A program made the position numbers and the translations under genes. A DNA stretch of 64,000 bases from Parasponia andersonii (taxonomy: Eukaryota > Streptophyta > Magnoliopsida > Rosales > Cannabaceae): the NCBI GenBank assembly GCA_002914805.1, contig JXTB01000023.1, positions 751,322 through 815,321 on the forward strand, read 5' to 3'. Below the pieces are notes generated by a model. The model saw only the letters and a list, made by a program, of their open reading frames with translations, did no database searches and had not been told where the DNA came from. Positions 49,690 through 62,345 of the stretch are shown here, piece by piece (within the stretch, counting starts at the first letter, position 1; every line of letters starts with the position of its first letter).

Positions 49690-49868
49690 CTAGTGTTGCC
49701 ACTTGGCATGACCTGGTGCAGCCACATGGCACAACCACAAGCTGCCACGTGGCGCAAACATGCTCTGCTACATGGCACGACATGGTGACACCACGTGGCA
49801 TAGCCTCCAGCTGCCACGTGGCTTCGCCTGCCACGTGGCATGATCCTTCGGCTGCCACATGTGGTTGG
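49690..49868. repeat. Array of CACGTG palindromes (TGCCACGTGGCA-like)
   Basis: Eight copies or close variants of the palindrome TGCCACGTGGCA (for example GCCACATGGCA, CTACATGGCACG, CCACGTGGCAT) occur at about 20-25 bp spacing, with another relative (GACATGGCAGC) near 49655. They lie just inside the 3' end of the CACTA element. Open frames across the array on both strands are by-products of the repeat. Confidence 0.8.
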
Positions 49869-50218
49869 ATATGTGTAGGTAAAAGTTTTTTTTTTTAAAT
49901 CAAAAAATTCATAATTTTCATATTAATGCAAAATATAAATGAAAATATTTATTATCTCAAATTCATTAAATGCTAATAAATAATCATAGAAGGTAATTAA
50001 AAAACTACATAAAGTAAGTCTTAATATACTAAATACAGCATTATAAGAGTATTCAAGTGTCAAAGTCAAACATAAAAGTCATAACAACTATCACCATAGT
50101 TGGAAGTGCAACATTAAAAATAGTACCATTAAAGTGCCAAAACAAACTCCTAACAATCATTATCATGCTCAAAAGTACGCTGAGTAGTAGGCGGAATGCG
50201 AGTCGTAGGACCTGAATT

Positions 50219-51920
50219 CTAATCAGAGATGGTCGTGTTACATCTTGGAGGTGGCATGAGGTTATGCTCCCTAAGCACCTGCCGACACTCATTGAGTCCC
50301 TCCACAACCTCAAAAAGTTGTTGTTGTGTGCTAGTAAGGCGCTTAGCAAGCTCGTCATATGTCGGGCGACGAGGCTCACCAGAATTCATATCAGATGTGG
50401 CAGTCGAGCCACTAGGAGACTGGCCCCACCCTTTTAAGTAAATGGAATGGCGCCCAAGAATATGTTCCATGATATCCTTATCAGACAAGACTTCAGGAGT
50501 GTGCTCTGCCCTCAAAGCTATCATACGATCCTATATTGAAATTTATACATTATTAGTATGATTTAACAACTTTATATATTTGTGAAATGCGAAACTCAAA
50601 TTTTACTTACATAGATCGACTCGAGATCTGAGCAAATCCATCCCTTATCAGGGTCATAATATCTTTCTCGCCAAGTCTCAATTTGACCAGTCGTTGAGTC
50701 AAATCCTCTCCACGTCGGATGTGAAGACGTGGCGTCGACACCGACCCGTTCCTTGACCCCCACTTCCTTTTTGATCGTGCCTCAGTGTTCTTTGCTGACC
50801 ATTCCTAGTTAAAAAATAATAATAATAAATCATTAGTTAAGTTGGAAATTGAATTCAATAAAGAAAAAAAAAATTAATCAGTTACCTTAAACTTCTCAGA
50901 GCTCCAATGATCACACAATATCTCTTAGTCCTGTTGTTGCTCTTTCTTCAAGTCTGGGTGTGGCATCCTCTTAGCCATGTTCACGTCATCCTCTCCTCCA
51001 ATATCCTTGAAATAGGTATGGAGCTTGTACTTGTGGCCTTTCCATGCCTTTCTCATTTGCTCATCAATACACTTTAATGTTGTCTCGTTACGCAAATTGA
51101 TATCAAAGTTTTCTTGTAATTATACAATAAATTAGTGGCAAAATTTATATCTAAGTTTTATCACAATTATACAATAAATTAGTGTCAAATAAAAAAATTT
51201 TAAAAGCAAGGCATTAGATAAGATGTCAACTTACTAAAAGATACTGTTGCAATGGTGCCCTCTCATCCTCAGGCACAAGTCTCCACTCCTTATGGTGGAA
51301 AATACCGTGATGGCGTACAATATAGCCAATCTCATTATTAAACCTCTCAGCATTAACATAAATAGGCTGGCGGCATGCGGCATCAAAGGTGACAGACAAC
51401 TTTCCACCAGTGGCAGACTTGGCAATAAGGACGATTTTCTTACCACAAGTGGGCCCACGTATAGCTCCACTTCCACTTGTGGTGGCACTAGGGACTACAA
51501 GAATAATATACAAATGATAAAAGCTTTTTACAAAAAAGTAAAAATAAAGCAATAATAGAAAAAGAAAGTAATAAAGATTATACATGCTGTCGAAAAGGGT
51601 GTCTGTGAAGATGGAGGATCGCCCATCCTCTGCTGAGAAGCAGAAGGACTAGTAGAGTCGCCCAAACCATCCAAAGAAGTGGAATTGCACGACCGCCTTG
51701 AGCAGAAAAACTGCCATGTCCACCCTGACTAACAGAACCACCACGTCTACCATGAGAAACAAAACCGCCATTCCCACCCATAGAACTGCCACGACCACCC
51801 TGAGAAGCAGAATTACCATACCCGCCCTAGGTAGCAGAACTACCACGCCTACCCTGAGTAACATAACTGCCACGCCCCCATCCGTGTCTACCTCGTCGAC
51901 CAATCCCAGGTGCCATGATG
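50219..51920 (-). pseudogene. CACTA TNPA-like (Transposase_24 type) gene, degenerate
   Basis: Minus strand, N- to C-terminus. A Gly/Arg/Ser-rich region comes first (about 51900-51580, with repeated RGGxGS-type units). IRGPTCGKKIVL and EIGYIVRHHGIFHHKEWRLV follow (51480-51290). Next is a region with RKAWKGHKYKLHTYFKDIGG (about 51060-50990). The C-terminal part (50524-50219) contains VLSDKDIMEHILGRHSIYLK, GWGQSPSG and a coiled-coil-like LAKRLTSTQQQLFEVVEGL. This matches the plant En/Spm TNPA-like / Transposase_24 (PF03004) family, whose members bind subterminal repeats. An intron-like AT-rich break (51130-51225) and several frame changes prevent a clean model; some may be introns rather than lesions. 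Confidence 0.75.
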
Positions 51921-52036
51921 AATAAATCTGAGTATTGAATAATAAGCATTAAGTAGTACACATTTGAATATATATTTTGAAAGTTTGTAAAACCAAATTT
52001 AACATAGAAAAAGTAATTTACTAATAAAATTTTAGA

Positions 52037-55000
52037 CTAAGAAGCTGCATCATCATCAAAATCTGCATCATCGTCATCATCCGAGTCTAAATCTTCTCCA
52101 TCATCAGAATAAACATCTTTATTATTGAAAAATATTTTTCCGTCATCATAAAAACCATCCTCTTCATAGTCGATTTCAACATCATCATCGTCATCATTAA
52201 ACAACAAGTCATGGTTGTTGATGTTCAGTTCCACAACAAGCTCACCGAAGATGGTTAATGGTTCAACATCTCGTCAAACTAATGATGAACTTTCAATCAC
52301 CTCCTGAATTGGTTGAAAATGCGGCAATTCAGTTGAATCTTCTTCTTGAAATACTTCGTTATTAAAGGACCTATCAACTGTTTCTGTCGTCTCGAGGACA
52401 TCATAAATACGACGATGATTTACTTTTTGACAAACTTGCCAATTTGCACCCCGCTTTATATCATTAAGGTAAAACACTTGTTGTGCTTGTGTCACCAAAA
52501 TGAATGGATCATCAACATACCAATTTGTAGCTATATTGATTGACGTCAAATTATGTTCTACGACAACTGACCTACCATTAAGCATTGAATTAAACCACTT
52601 GCAACAGAATAGCCATACTTTTCGATCAAAAAGGAATGACAATTGTAAGATTTCAAGAAGGACACCATAGTATATGATGTCATCGTTATCATGCTCCCCT
52701 TCAGTGCAAACCCCAGAACATTATATTCGGAACGTATCGTCACGCGGTTTACAACGAAATTGAACACTATTTACAATACAACTACGATAGCTTGTATATC
52801 GTTCTAGTGGTCCTTGTGATAATGAATATAAATCATCAGTGGCAAAGGATGATTTTTGAACTCACATATAAGAAATCTATATAAATAGAGCAATTAGTGT
52901 TTATCAATAAAAAATTAATAACATGACAAACACATAAGATTGCTTAGATGGTTGTTACTTTGGTTTTAAACCAAGAAGGGAACTCCTCTTTTTGTCTCAC
53001 AATAACTTGCGATTGAGAAAGACCCCTTTCCTCCAAGAATGCTTTATGCTCACTATAATTATGACAATTTAAATTATTTTATAAAAGTGCATAAAAGTCA
53101 TTGTTGCAATTAAAAATGAAACAATGAATAATACTTGCTCGAAATACTCTTTGAGATCATCAGCATAATTGTGTAGTATATACTAATGTAACATGTCTCT
53201 CTAATTTCCTAATGAATTGATATGTGGTGCACCTAATGATCGGACTTGGGTATTAAATACCCAGAATTGGTGATTTGGAGAAGGATCATCCTAATTGCGA
53301 TCAGGTCTTGTGAATCTTGTCTCTATGTTAGAAACATATTTTGAGAGAAATGTCACAGCCTCATCGACCACATAAGCTTCAGCAATTGAACCATCTGGAC
53401 GTGCTGGATTTCTAATAGACCCTTATACATTCCCATCTGATGTTCAACCCCGAACATCCATCTTGGAGCAACTGGCCCACCTAATAAAGCTTGCTCTGGT
53501 AAATGCACACATAGGTGTACCATGATGGTGAAGAATGAAGGAGGAAATATCTTCTCCAACTGACAGAGAATTATGGCTATTCCAAGTTTCATGTCTTCTA
53601 GTTCATCAACTCTGATTGTCTTTGCAAATATCATCTGGAAGAACTGGCATAATTCAGTCAAAGTACCTCGAATCTGCTTGGTTAAATAAGGAAGAATTGC
53701 AACAGGTAATATCTTCTGAAGTAAAACATGAGAATCATGAGTTTTCATATCCACCAACTTATTATTATCTGTGACACAACGGCTGATATTAGATGCATAC
53801 CCATCTGGTAACCTTACACTTCGGATGAAGTCACAAAAACCCTTGCTTTCTTCTTTAGTCAGTGTATAGCTCGCATGAGGCTTTTCATACTTGTCAAGGC
53901 CACTATCTTTCAACTAAAGCTCTGGTCGGATATTCATGTCCTTCAAGTCCTTACGAGTATTGATTGTGTCTTTCGACTTACCTTCAATGTCTAATAATGT
54001 GCCAATAATATTATCACAAACATTTTTCTCTATGTGCATCACATCAAGATTGTGACGTAATAATAGCTTTGACCAGTATGGCAATTCAAACAATACACTT
54101 TTCTTTGACCAATTTAGCTCTTTGACTAGTTTAGCTCTTTGACTATATGCTTTCGCTTTCTAGATTCATTACCTGGTGCTTTCCCAGGAGTATTAACAAT
54201 AACTTCATCCAATTGTTGCAAAATGTCCTCACCTGAAAATTAGCGTGGAGTATCACGATTTTCTCGAGTCCCATCAAACTCCTTACTCCTTCGCCAAGAG
54301 TGATTTTTATCCAGATAGCAACAATGTCCCATGAAACATTGCTTGAATCTAAGTCGTCTAGACCTTGTATCTTCTAGACAAATAAGACATGCCAATTTAC
54401 CAGAAGTGCTCCAGCCTGAAAAATATGCGTATGCAGGAAAGTCACTAATTGTCCACATAACTGCAGCCCGAAGGTTAAACATTGACCCACCATACTCATC
54501 AAAAGCATCAACCCCGACCCATAATTTCTTGAGCTCATCGACTAATGGCTTTAAAAACACATCAAAGTCCTTTCCAGGTGATTTTGGACCCGGAATTAAT
54601 AAAGACATAAGATAGTTGGTCCGATGCATTGAGACCCAAGGGGGCATGTTGTAAGGAATCAAGATAACTGGCCACAAGCTATAAGTTGACATCATGTTAC
54701 TAAAAGAGTTGAACCTATCCGATGCTAACCCCATTCGAACGCTCCTAGAGTCTGCCGCAAAGTCGGGATGTAGAGAGTCAAAATGCTTCCAAGCTTTCCC
54801 ATCAACTAGATGACGTAATACATTGGGCTCTTCTATGCGTACCTCCTTATGCCAATGCATATCTTTAGCTGTGTGCTTAGAACTGAACAGACGCTTAAGA
54901 CGAGACTTTATTGGAAACTGCCTAAGCCGCTTATGTGGGATCTTGTTACGAACATAACGACTAGACTGGCATATAGGACAAGAATCAATATTTGCATAAT

Positions 55001-55411
55001 TACTATAGAAAAGTGTATAGTCATATTGACACACATCGATTTGCTCGTATCCTAATACCACATCACATAGAAGCCTCCTTGTTTGATAATAACTCTCTGG
55101 GCAATTATTGCCATCATGCAACCCTTTCTTTAACAGTTTCAATAACATCTCAAATGAGTTGTCTGTCCACTTATTTAGCACCTTGATGTTCATCAGCTTT
55201 ACAAAAAAGCTTAGCACCGAAAATTTTTTGCAACTATCATATAAAGGATTATGTAATGATTCAAATAACTTATCATATTGTTCTCGCTCATGAGGAGGAA
55301 GATCATCTTGAACGATATCATCAGTCAGTCCAATGTCAAAATAGCTACCACCAATCGCATCATGTAGCCCAGCCCCCAAATCATCACCTTGATCTTCTTC
55401 TTCATCGACTT
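52037..55411 (-). pseudogene. CACTA TNPD-like transposase (TNP2, DUF4218, DUF4216), disrupted
   Basis: Minus strand. 55411-54240 holds the TNP2 domain (PF02992): CPICQSSRYVRNKIPHKRLR, then FAADSRSVRMGLASDRFNSF, LWPVILIPYNMPPW, LLIPGPKSPGKDFDVFLKPL, DEYGGSMFNLRAAVMWTISD and HSWRRSKEFDG. After a premature stop at 54240 the domain continues in another reading (HNLDVMHIEKNVCDNIIG, about 54060-54000). 53913-53353 holds DUF4218 (PF13960), with EELTELCQFF-type text and LGGPVAPRWMF. Around 52770-52270 comes DUF4216 (PF13952), and 52234-52037 is an Asp/Glu-rich tail. In intact elements this protein cuts at the CACTA termini together with TNPA. The stop, frameshifts and hidden N-terminus make this copy non-functional. 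Confidence 0.85.
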
Positions 55412-55703
55412 NNNNNNNNNNNNNNNNNNNNNNNNNNNNNNNNNNNNNNNNNNNNNNNNNNNNNNNNNNNNNNNNNNNNNNNNNNNNNNNNNNNNNNNNN
55501 NNNNNNNNNNNNNNNNNNNNNNNNNNNNNNNNNNNNNNNNNNNNNNNNNNNNNNNNNNNNNNNNNNNNNNNNNNNNNNNNNNNNNNNNNNNNNNNNNNNN
55601 NNNNNNNNNNNNNNNNNNNNNNNNNNNNNNNNNNNNNNNNNNNNNNNNNNNNNNNNNNNNNNNNNNNNNNNNNNNNNNNNNNNNNNNNNNNNNNNNNNNN
55701 NNN
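55412..55703. other. Assembly gap (292 N) inside the transposase 5' region
   Basis: The gap begins within an acidic stretch of the TNPD frame and probably hides part of the N-terminal exon(s), such as the transposase-associated domain. An open frame running through the Ns is an artefact of unknown bases. Confidence 0.99.
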
Positions 55704-56873
55704 CCAAACCCATAAAAAATGCACATTTGATAATGAGGCTTTTGAATTATAATGATTCTAAGTTCATATAGAGCACATCAAGCAATATTTTGAGAGATAT
55801 AATCAATATGGTAACCCATTGGTCTAAACAAAGGACCAGAGACTTGGGTACTTTCACCAAAATATCAAACAAAATCAAATGAGAATATAAACTTATGTAA
55901 ACGTCTTAAAATCAAACCTCTAACAATATTCTGAAACATTTTGAATAAAATTATCAAGTTATATTAGTATATTGTTCTTTACCTGAAGGCTTGTATAAGT
56001 ACTCTTTAGTTCCACAATATTTCTAGCATTCAAAGGAACATCTGCAATCAACAAAGAATGGTTAACTTGTTTATTTTACTTGTAGAAGGTTAACAATTAG
56101 TTTAGACTGAAGATTCAAAAAAATGTTGAACTGAATTCTTTAATTTTTGTGAACTTATTTATATATTATTACAAAGATATCACTAACAATGAGGATATCT
56201 CAAGTAACAAATGAAGGAACAATAACATGAAATATTCTTAAAAGACAGAAAAATGAAAATAAGCTGAAATAATTGCTTTCATTATTCTATTTAACTGACG
56301 AATATACTAATCAATTACCAATCAAATGAGCATGTTGAGATATATTTCCTGACCCATCTGTGGTATATAACCATAAGGAACATCTATCAATATTGTTAAT
56401 CAGATCCACTATAAGAAATAATCATCAAGAAAAGAAGACTTTATAGTAAGAAACATATGGTCTAGACTCCTTCATGTGGACAATCTGTAAATATATAAAC
56501 TAAACACTTCGACTTTAAGAGGAAGAGATTTCTAAAACAAGAAGTCAGAAATACAATACGAAGACAAGAAGGGCTAGAATTGATCCTAAACCCTTGCATG
56601 ACACTTAAGATCATTTACCTGGATTAAAATCAGAATTTTAACACCACCTACGTACCACAGTGTAGCATTATCTAGTGTTGCATGCATGATCAGTTCACTA
56701 CTATACACGCAGTAGCCGATCCCAAGTCTCCTAATCCACTTAATGGACTAATAAGTCCTCTAAGCTAAGTCTTCCCACTTTGCTAGTTCTACATACATTT
56801 ATTTCCTAATCTGTATTAATGCATGCATTATCATGATTACTCTCATACCCAAAAGTTCCATTAATTCTCATGT

Positions 56874-56953
<80 letters not shown>

Positions 56954-59354
56954 CTTTGCTATTTTCATATCCAACTACTGCTCTTTTACTCACTTTTCAC
57001 TCTTCCGATAGGCTAGAATCATCTCCAGACTTCTATATAACATAGTATCATATTTCTAGCCTAACATCTTCACTCTAGCTGCACTTACACCTCATTAAAA
57101 GCCAGTCTTTTATGGCATTTGTGATGAAAATTCAATGAAAAGAAGCCTTTTAATGATATTATTGTAAGATCCTGTTTTCATTTATTTATAGTGTGTCAAT
57201 TTAGAAAGAAGTTCAGAGCAAACAAAGAGTAGGCCACCAAAACCAGAAAATAAATACAAACCGATCAGGAAAAGGAAAATGAAAGCTAACCCAGGAAAAG
57301 AAAAATACAGAAAGCCAAAAGAGAGAGCATAAGATTTGATGTTAAACACATCACAACTCCTCAAGACACTAGTTTGCTGAAGTTACTCTTAAAAAATGCT
57401 AAAGTCATAATATTACTAGTATTATAATCATGATTTCTTACTACTGTTATTATTTTTGGATTGGAGAAAAACAATCTTAAAATAACAAGTATCATAATCA
57501 TACTTTCCTGTTATTATTATTCTTTATTATCCAACCAACAATGATAGAAATGCAAAGTATTACAAAGAGAACAGAAAATAAAGTAACATCCTTTTCCTTT
57601 ATCTATTTGACTAACCAGGATACACCAAATCTTGGTGATGTGACCAATTTGGACTTCCCTATTCCTACAATAATAAGAACATGGTCAGGAAGCAAAACCT
57701 AGAGGCTTTAGTTAATCTAGAACCAATAAAGGTATAAATATATATATACAAATGATATATATATATATATATACACTTTAATCAACATCTTGAGATTCAA
57801 AGCCAAATAATAAAACAAAACAACAAATTGGAAAAGCAAAAACAAAGAAAATTATTAAAATAAAATTAGTACTTTACTTGATGGCTGACAATGACAGAAA
57901 CAAGGGAGGGATTTCATTTACATGAGCCAAGTAGCAGTGAGGATGGTCGCTACTTTATAATTTGTACTCATATACTTGGATTTACCAAAGATTTCAGTGT
58001 TTCTTTTTTTTTGGGGGGGGGGGAGGGGCGGTTGGAAAGAGATTACTTCATTAAAGCAAAGGATCATAAATACAAAAGATCAAATGCCAGCTATAATCAA
58101 GATTTGGCATTGAGGAGGAAGCTATATTGGAATGATCTATACAGCCAGAAACTTTCAATTGTTGTACCATTACTCCTTGTCATTATGTGAGAATTGTGTC
58201 AAAGCTAAACCTCTTTTTGGCATTGCGAAAGGAGTGGGTCTTCCTCGCATGAGCAACATGGAAGTAAGCCACAACTACAACTGATGGTTATCCAACTTAT
58301 TGGTTAAGGAGACATGAGATTGAAACTGTAGTGTTGCTCTAAGAAAAGAACTCAAAAAGATATAAATTAAAGATAGAAATGCTCTCTTAGTTTCCCAAGA
58401 GAAAGAACTAAAATTTCCTTGGAAAATCTTCATTCTGTTTGATCTTCTTTTTACTTTGTATTCCCATAAACATTTATTTTTAAAACAAATATTACCCAAA
58501 TATCAAACATTTATCTTCTAAGTACTAATTTTTTTTAAAAAAAAAAGTCTCTGGGCTTAGAGTCTTTCAAATAAAAAAAAAATGAAAAAAAAATCTTCTG
58601 AGTGAAAAATACCCAAATATATACACACTGAAAAAAAAACATATCAATTTCATATATAACAGATTATGGTGATGAAGAAGACAAAGAAGAAGCCTCACCT
58701 TGATATCTGGCCAAACAAGTCGATCTAGCCAAATAAGAAGATTATGTGACTTTGAGGTTCTTCTGGTCCAGGCGGAGATAATGACGTCAAGTGGAGAGGC
58801 TGAAATGGCACGTCTGAGAGAGAGTGTAATGTGTACGAGATCTAGGCGAGGGTAAGAGAGAAACAGAGAGGGCGAAAAGGCAGAGCTGAAGGAGAGAGAG
58901 AATGGGTGAGTGAAATCTGCGTGAGAGTAAGATAGAGAGTGAGAAGGTAGAGCTGAAAGAGAGAGAGGATGAAATCTGGCTGAGGGTTGAGAGAGAGCTG
59001 AAGAGGAAGAATGAAGGTAGAAAGACGGCTATTTGAGAAAGAGATAAGGATGGGAATAGAAGAAACCCTAATTTTGCCACATGGAATTATTTTCCACATC
59101 ATCATCCACATATTACAATGTCAGCAAACACATGTCGCCACTTGTTTATATAGCTGGCAATTTAACAATCAAATATTCTTATAAAAGAATTTATATGCAT
59201 ATGTTAATTGTACACGTGGAAAAGTATAAAAAAATTACTAAATGTAAAAGTTATATCACTTGCCACATTGGCAAAAATAATAATAAAAAATATTATTACT
59301 GACTGAAAAAAAATGGAGCCAAAACAAAATTTTGGGGGGAAAATTTCCCTCCAA
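55704..59354. other. 5' non-coding part of the CACTA element
   Basis: About 3.6 kb upstream of the transposase gene within the element. It holds a (CT)n tract, a poly-G run (about 58013-58022), and a GA-rich, slightly GC-richer block at 58790-59050 that may be leader/promoter sequence of TNPD. Short frames over the CT or GA tracts are low-complexity only. No captured host gene was recognised. Confidence 0.5.
56876..56949. repeat. (CT)n microsatellite, about 37 units
   Basis: An uninterrupted CT run inside the CACTA element's 5' region. The 70-residue frame over it encodes mostly Leu-Ser repeats and is not a gene. Confidence 0.95.
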
Positions 59355-60373
59355 ATTATGTGTAGGTAAAACTTGATTACTTACACATTAAATGTGTCAA
59401 ATAGTAACATTACTTACACGTAGTTTACTTACACTTTCGAAAAATTTATGTGTAGATAAAATAATATTTTACCTACACATAGATATGTGAAGGTAAATAA
59501 TGAGTAGGTAAAAGTCTTATTTCTTGTAGTGAATCTTGTATCAAAGAATTAAAAGATATAATTAGAGGGGTAAAATAGTAAGTTTACCCAGCTCTAATTA
59601 TCAGTATTGATGCAGGGATACACATTATATGTTAATTATCTAATAGACATAATTTTTATTATAAAATATTTTGTGATATTTATTTAATTCAAGAATGCAG
59701 TTTCAACCTTTAGTGGAATAAGTCCATAACTAATAGTACAAGTCTCTTTATATTAAAAGTTAATTGTAACTGAACCCTTATCTATTGGAGCTTGAATGAA
59801 ATAGCTCCATTTGGGTCCCCAACCTATACCAACATTTTGGGCTTTATGAGATTAATTAGGCTCAAGTAATTTTTTTGGCAATTATACAAAAAAAATGAGA
59901 AAAAAGCCGGATTGATGGCCCACCATACTACTAAATTAGCAGTATTTTTCAGTCAGCCCAATTCCCTTACGGCTGGCTGAAATTTCCCCTAGAGGGAGGT
60001 TATAGGCTCCTCCCTCTCTTATTATATGTTGATTCAGTTTTTGACTGAAACATTAGTATGGTGGTGGTACAAAAAACTGAGAGAAAAGTGAGAGAGGGGG
60101 AGAAATTCTTGGAGTTACCATTGGAGGCCATTGAAGTTCTTAGATTTTCACTTGAAGATTAATCAAGATCTAGATACTCACACACTTCTACAGTTACAAG
60201 CTTGGAAGGAAGACTCTTTGATTGAGGTTCATAATCTATTATATATATTTAGTTTATAACAAAGATCCTAAAAGGTTTTATGAAAAACTATAATCTAGAA
60301 AATTTTTTGTTTTTCATGCTTTCACTCATCTTTGATTTTGTCATATTTTTTGTAAATACTTATCAATACCTTT

Positions 60374-62345
60374 TGCTTGACTTTTATGCCAAGGTAGTAC
60401 ACCGTAAGTCCGATGTCTGTCATTTCAAACTCATGTGCCATCACTCTCTTGAATTTGTTGAACATCCTTGGATTACTTCCAGTGAATATGAGATCATGCA
60501 CGTACAAGCATACAACCATAATATCTCTATCTTTCATTTTAACATAGAGAGTATGTGCATAAGGGCACTCAGTGATATCATTCTCTTGGAAATATTTGTC
60601 AATTCAGATGTTCCATACTCTTGGTGCTTACTTTAGCCCGGCTAGAGCTTTCTTCAACTTCAATATCTTGTCTTCATGGCCTTTCACCATATAACCCAAT
60701 AGTTATTCGATGTAGACTTCTTATTCTAGAACTTCATTTAGAAATGCAGACTTCGTATCTATCTAATGGATCTTGCATTTTTTCTGAGCAACAAGAGAAA
60801 TAATTTGTATTATAGTTTCTAACTACACAACAGGAGTAAATACTTGGTCGTAGTCAATGTCAACTCTTTGACTATAGCTTTTGCAACTAGTTTTCTTTTG
60901 TATCTTTCCACCTCTTTATTGGCCTTCTTTTTTCCCTTGTACACCTATTTTTATATTGATAGTTTTATGACCTTTGGGAAGAGTGGATAGTTCCCAAATG
61001 TCATTCTTCTCTGTGGCCTTGGCGTCTTTATCTATCGCATTCCTCTACTTCTTATCTTATATAGCCTCTTAGAAGTTTATTGGCTCATAGTCCACAAAGA
61101 GGGAAAAAAAGTGAAGTTTTTGAGTCTATCGGTCATCTCATATAGATCTTGGAGACTTTTTGTATGTTCTTCATGTCTTTTAGTTGAAAAAAAATGGCAA
61201 TGAATTTCCAACATCGGTTGACAATGGTAAAGTAGGTGGTGTCATGAGCTCTTCTCTTGGTTGCTCTGTTGTTACTTGTTGATCGTCTTGAAAGTTGGGT
61301 ACACAGTTGTAATCTTTGTCATATGGTCCCCATTCCCATTCTCTTTCTTCGTCAAATATTATATTTCGACTGATGATTATTTTTCCATAGTTGGGATTGT
61401 ACAACTTATAATCTTTGGAGTTAGTATCCTAGCCGATAAAAATAAACTTTTCACTTTTATCATCAAGCTTGGTTCTATGTTCATCTGGCATATTTAGATA
61501 AGTTATACTACTGAAGACTTTGAGATGAGAGATTCCAGACCTTCATCCACTCTATGCTTCTAGTGGTATCTTTCCTTATACACTTCTTATTAGAGATCGG
61601 TTCTATAAGTAGACACCATATGCAACAACTTCTGCCCCAAAGTGCTTGGACAATCTCTTGCTTTTTCAGCATACTTCGAGTCATATTAAGGACAGTCTAG
61701 TTTTTCCTTTTTGCCACACCATTTTGCTAGAGAGATCTCAGAATAGTTAAGGGCCATTGAATTCTATTTGCTTTATAGAATTTTCGGGACTCTTTAGAAG
61801 TGAATTCTCCTCCTTTGTCAAATCTCATGACTTTGATCTGAAGACCACTTTCTTTCTTTACCACTGCTTTGAACTTCTTGAAAGCCTTAAAAACTTTTAA
61901 TTTCTAGTTTAACAAATAAACCCAAGTCTTTCTTGAAAAATCATCTATAAAAAGACGGAAATAATTACTTTTACCGAAAGAACTTGGCTTGATTAGAATG
62001 CAAACATCAGTGTGTATAAGTTCAAGTGGCATTTGAGCTTTTGAGTTTGACTCTTTTAAAAGGCTTTCCTTGAATTGCTTCCCGAGTAAGCATCCTTCAC
62101 AAAGTTGATTAGGGTGATTAATACTTGGTAAGCCTCTCACCATCTCTTTCTTAGATTATAACTTTAGTCATCCAAAGTTAAGATACCCGAATCTCAAATA
62201 CCACAACCATGATGAATCCTTGTAACATGTTTTGAGATATTTTAGCATTTCATTTTGAATGTCAATAAGAACATTCTATTTTTTGACATAGGCACCTTGG
62301 CAATCAAGTTCATATTATTATCTCTTATAGAAAGACTGTAATATT
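60374..62345 (-). pseudogene. Copia element A: protease end, integrase and RT N-terminal part
   Basis: Minus strand from high to low coordinates. First comes the end of the protease/pre-integrase region (MNLIAKVPMSKNRMFLL near 62290). Next are gag-pre-integrase and integrase (LRFGYLNFG, HPNQLCEGCLLGKQFKESLL, ELIHTDVC, NYFRLFIDDFSRKTWVYLL, 62220-61904). A linker with SRNIIFDEEREWEWG (about 61360) follows. Last is the start of the reverse transcriptase (LKKALAGLK near 60650; VCLYVHDLIFTGSNPRMFNK, 60510-60450). Numerous stops are present. Recognisable sequence stops near 62345; gag and the 5' LTR are not seen, so the 5' part is lost or too diverged. It continues across the solo LTR into 47838-48653. 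Confidence 0.85.

Larger units (their letters stand above)
49388..59531 (-). mobile_element. CACTA (En/Spm) DNA transposon, ~10.1 kb, left terminus damaged
   Basis: The right end reads TTTCTTGTAGTG (59520-59531), the reverse complement of CACTACAAGAAA. The left end starts CAAGAAAATAAGG at 49388, matching the same terminus but without its first five bases. AAT flanks both sides (49385-49387 and 59532-59534), the 3-bp duplication expected for CACTA elements. The uninterrupted homologous LTR at about 12507 has a single copy at this site (TATAGTCTTGTATC). Subterminal repeats TGTGTAGGTAAAA in both orientations crowd both ends (49388-49540, 49870 and 59355-59515). The genes inside are on the minus strand: TNPD-like then TNPA-like. 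The loss of terminal bases should make it immobile on its own. Confidence 0.92.
48659..60368 (+). mobile_element. Solo LTR of Copia family B, split by a CACTA element
   Basis: The LTR starts TGTTAGGATTATGCC at 48659 and ends ...TATCAATA at 60368 (TA instead of the usual CA). CCTTT lies directly outside both ends (48654-48658 and 60369-60373), a 5-bp target duplication. It sits inside the reverse transcriptase of Copia A. After removal of the nested CACTA insert (49388-59531 plus one AAT) the LTR is about 1.56 kb. It aligns with the LTR at 11769-12905 up to that copy's truncation. No internal coding region is present, so it is a solo LTR left by LTR-LTR recombination. Confidence 0.85.

Noticed and set aside
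49532..49898. Repetitive Cys/His/Trp-containing frames on both strands
   Set aside because: They are by-products of the TGCCACGTGGCA array; the apparent zinc-finger-like Cys/His pattern follows the DNA repeat, not a protein family.
56833..57045. 70-residue frame of Leu-Ser repeats
   Set aside because: It is a translation of the (CT)n microsatellite.
58787..59111. Leu/Ser-rich membrane-like frames on the minus strand
   Set aside because: GA-rich leader sequence read in reverse; hydrophobicity comes from CT-rich codons. No conserved domain.
60280..60636. Plus-strand frame of 118 residues
   Set aside because: Antisense to the Copia A reverse transcriptase and running across the solo LTR boundary.
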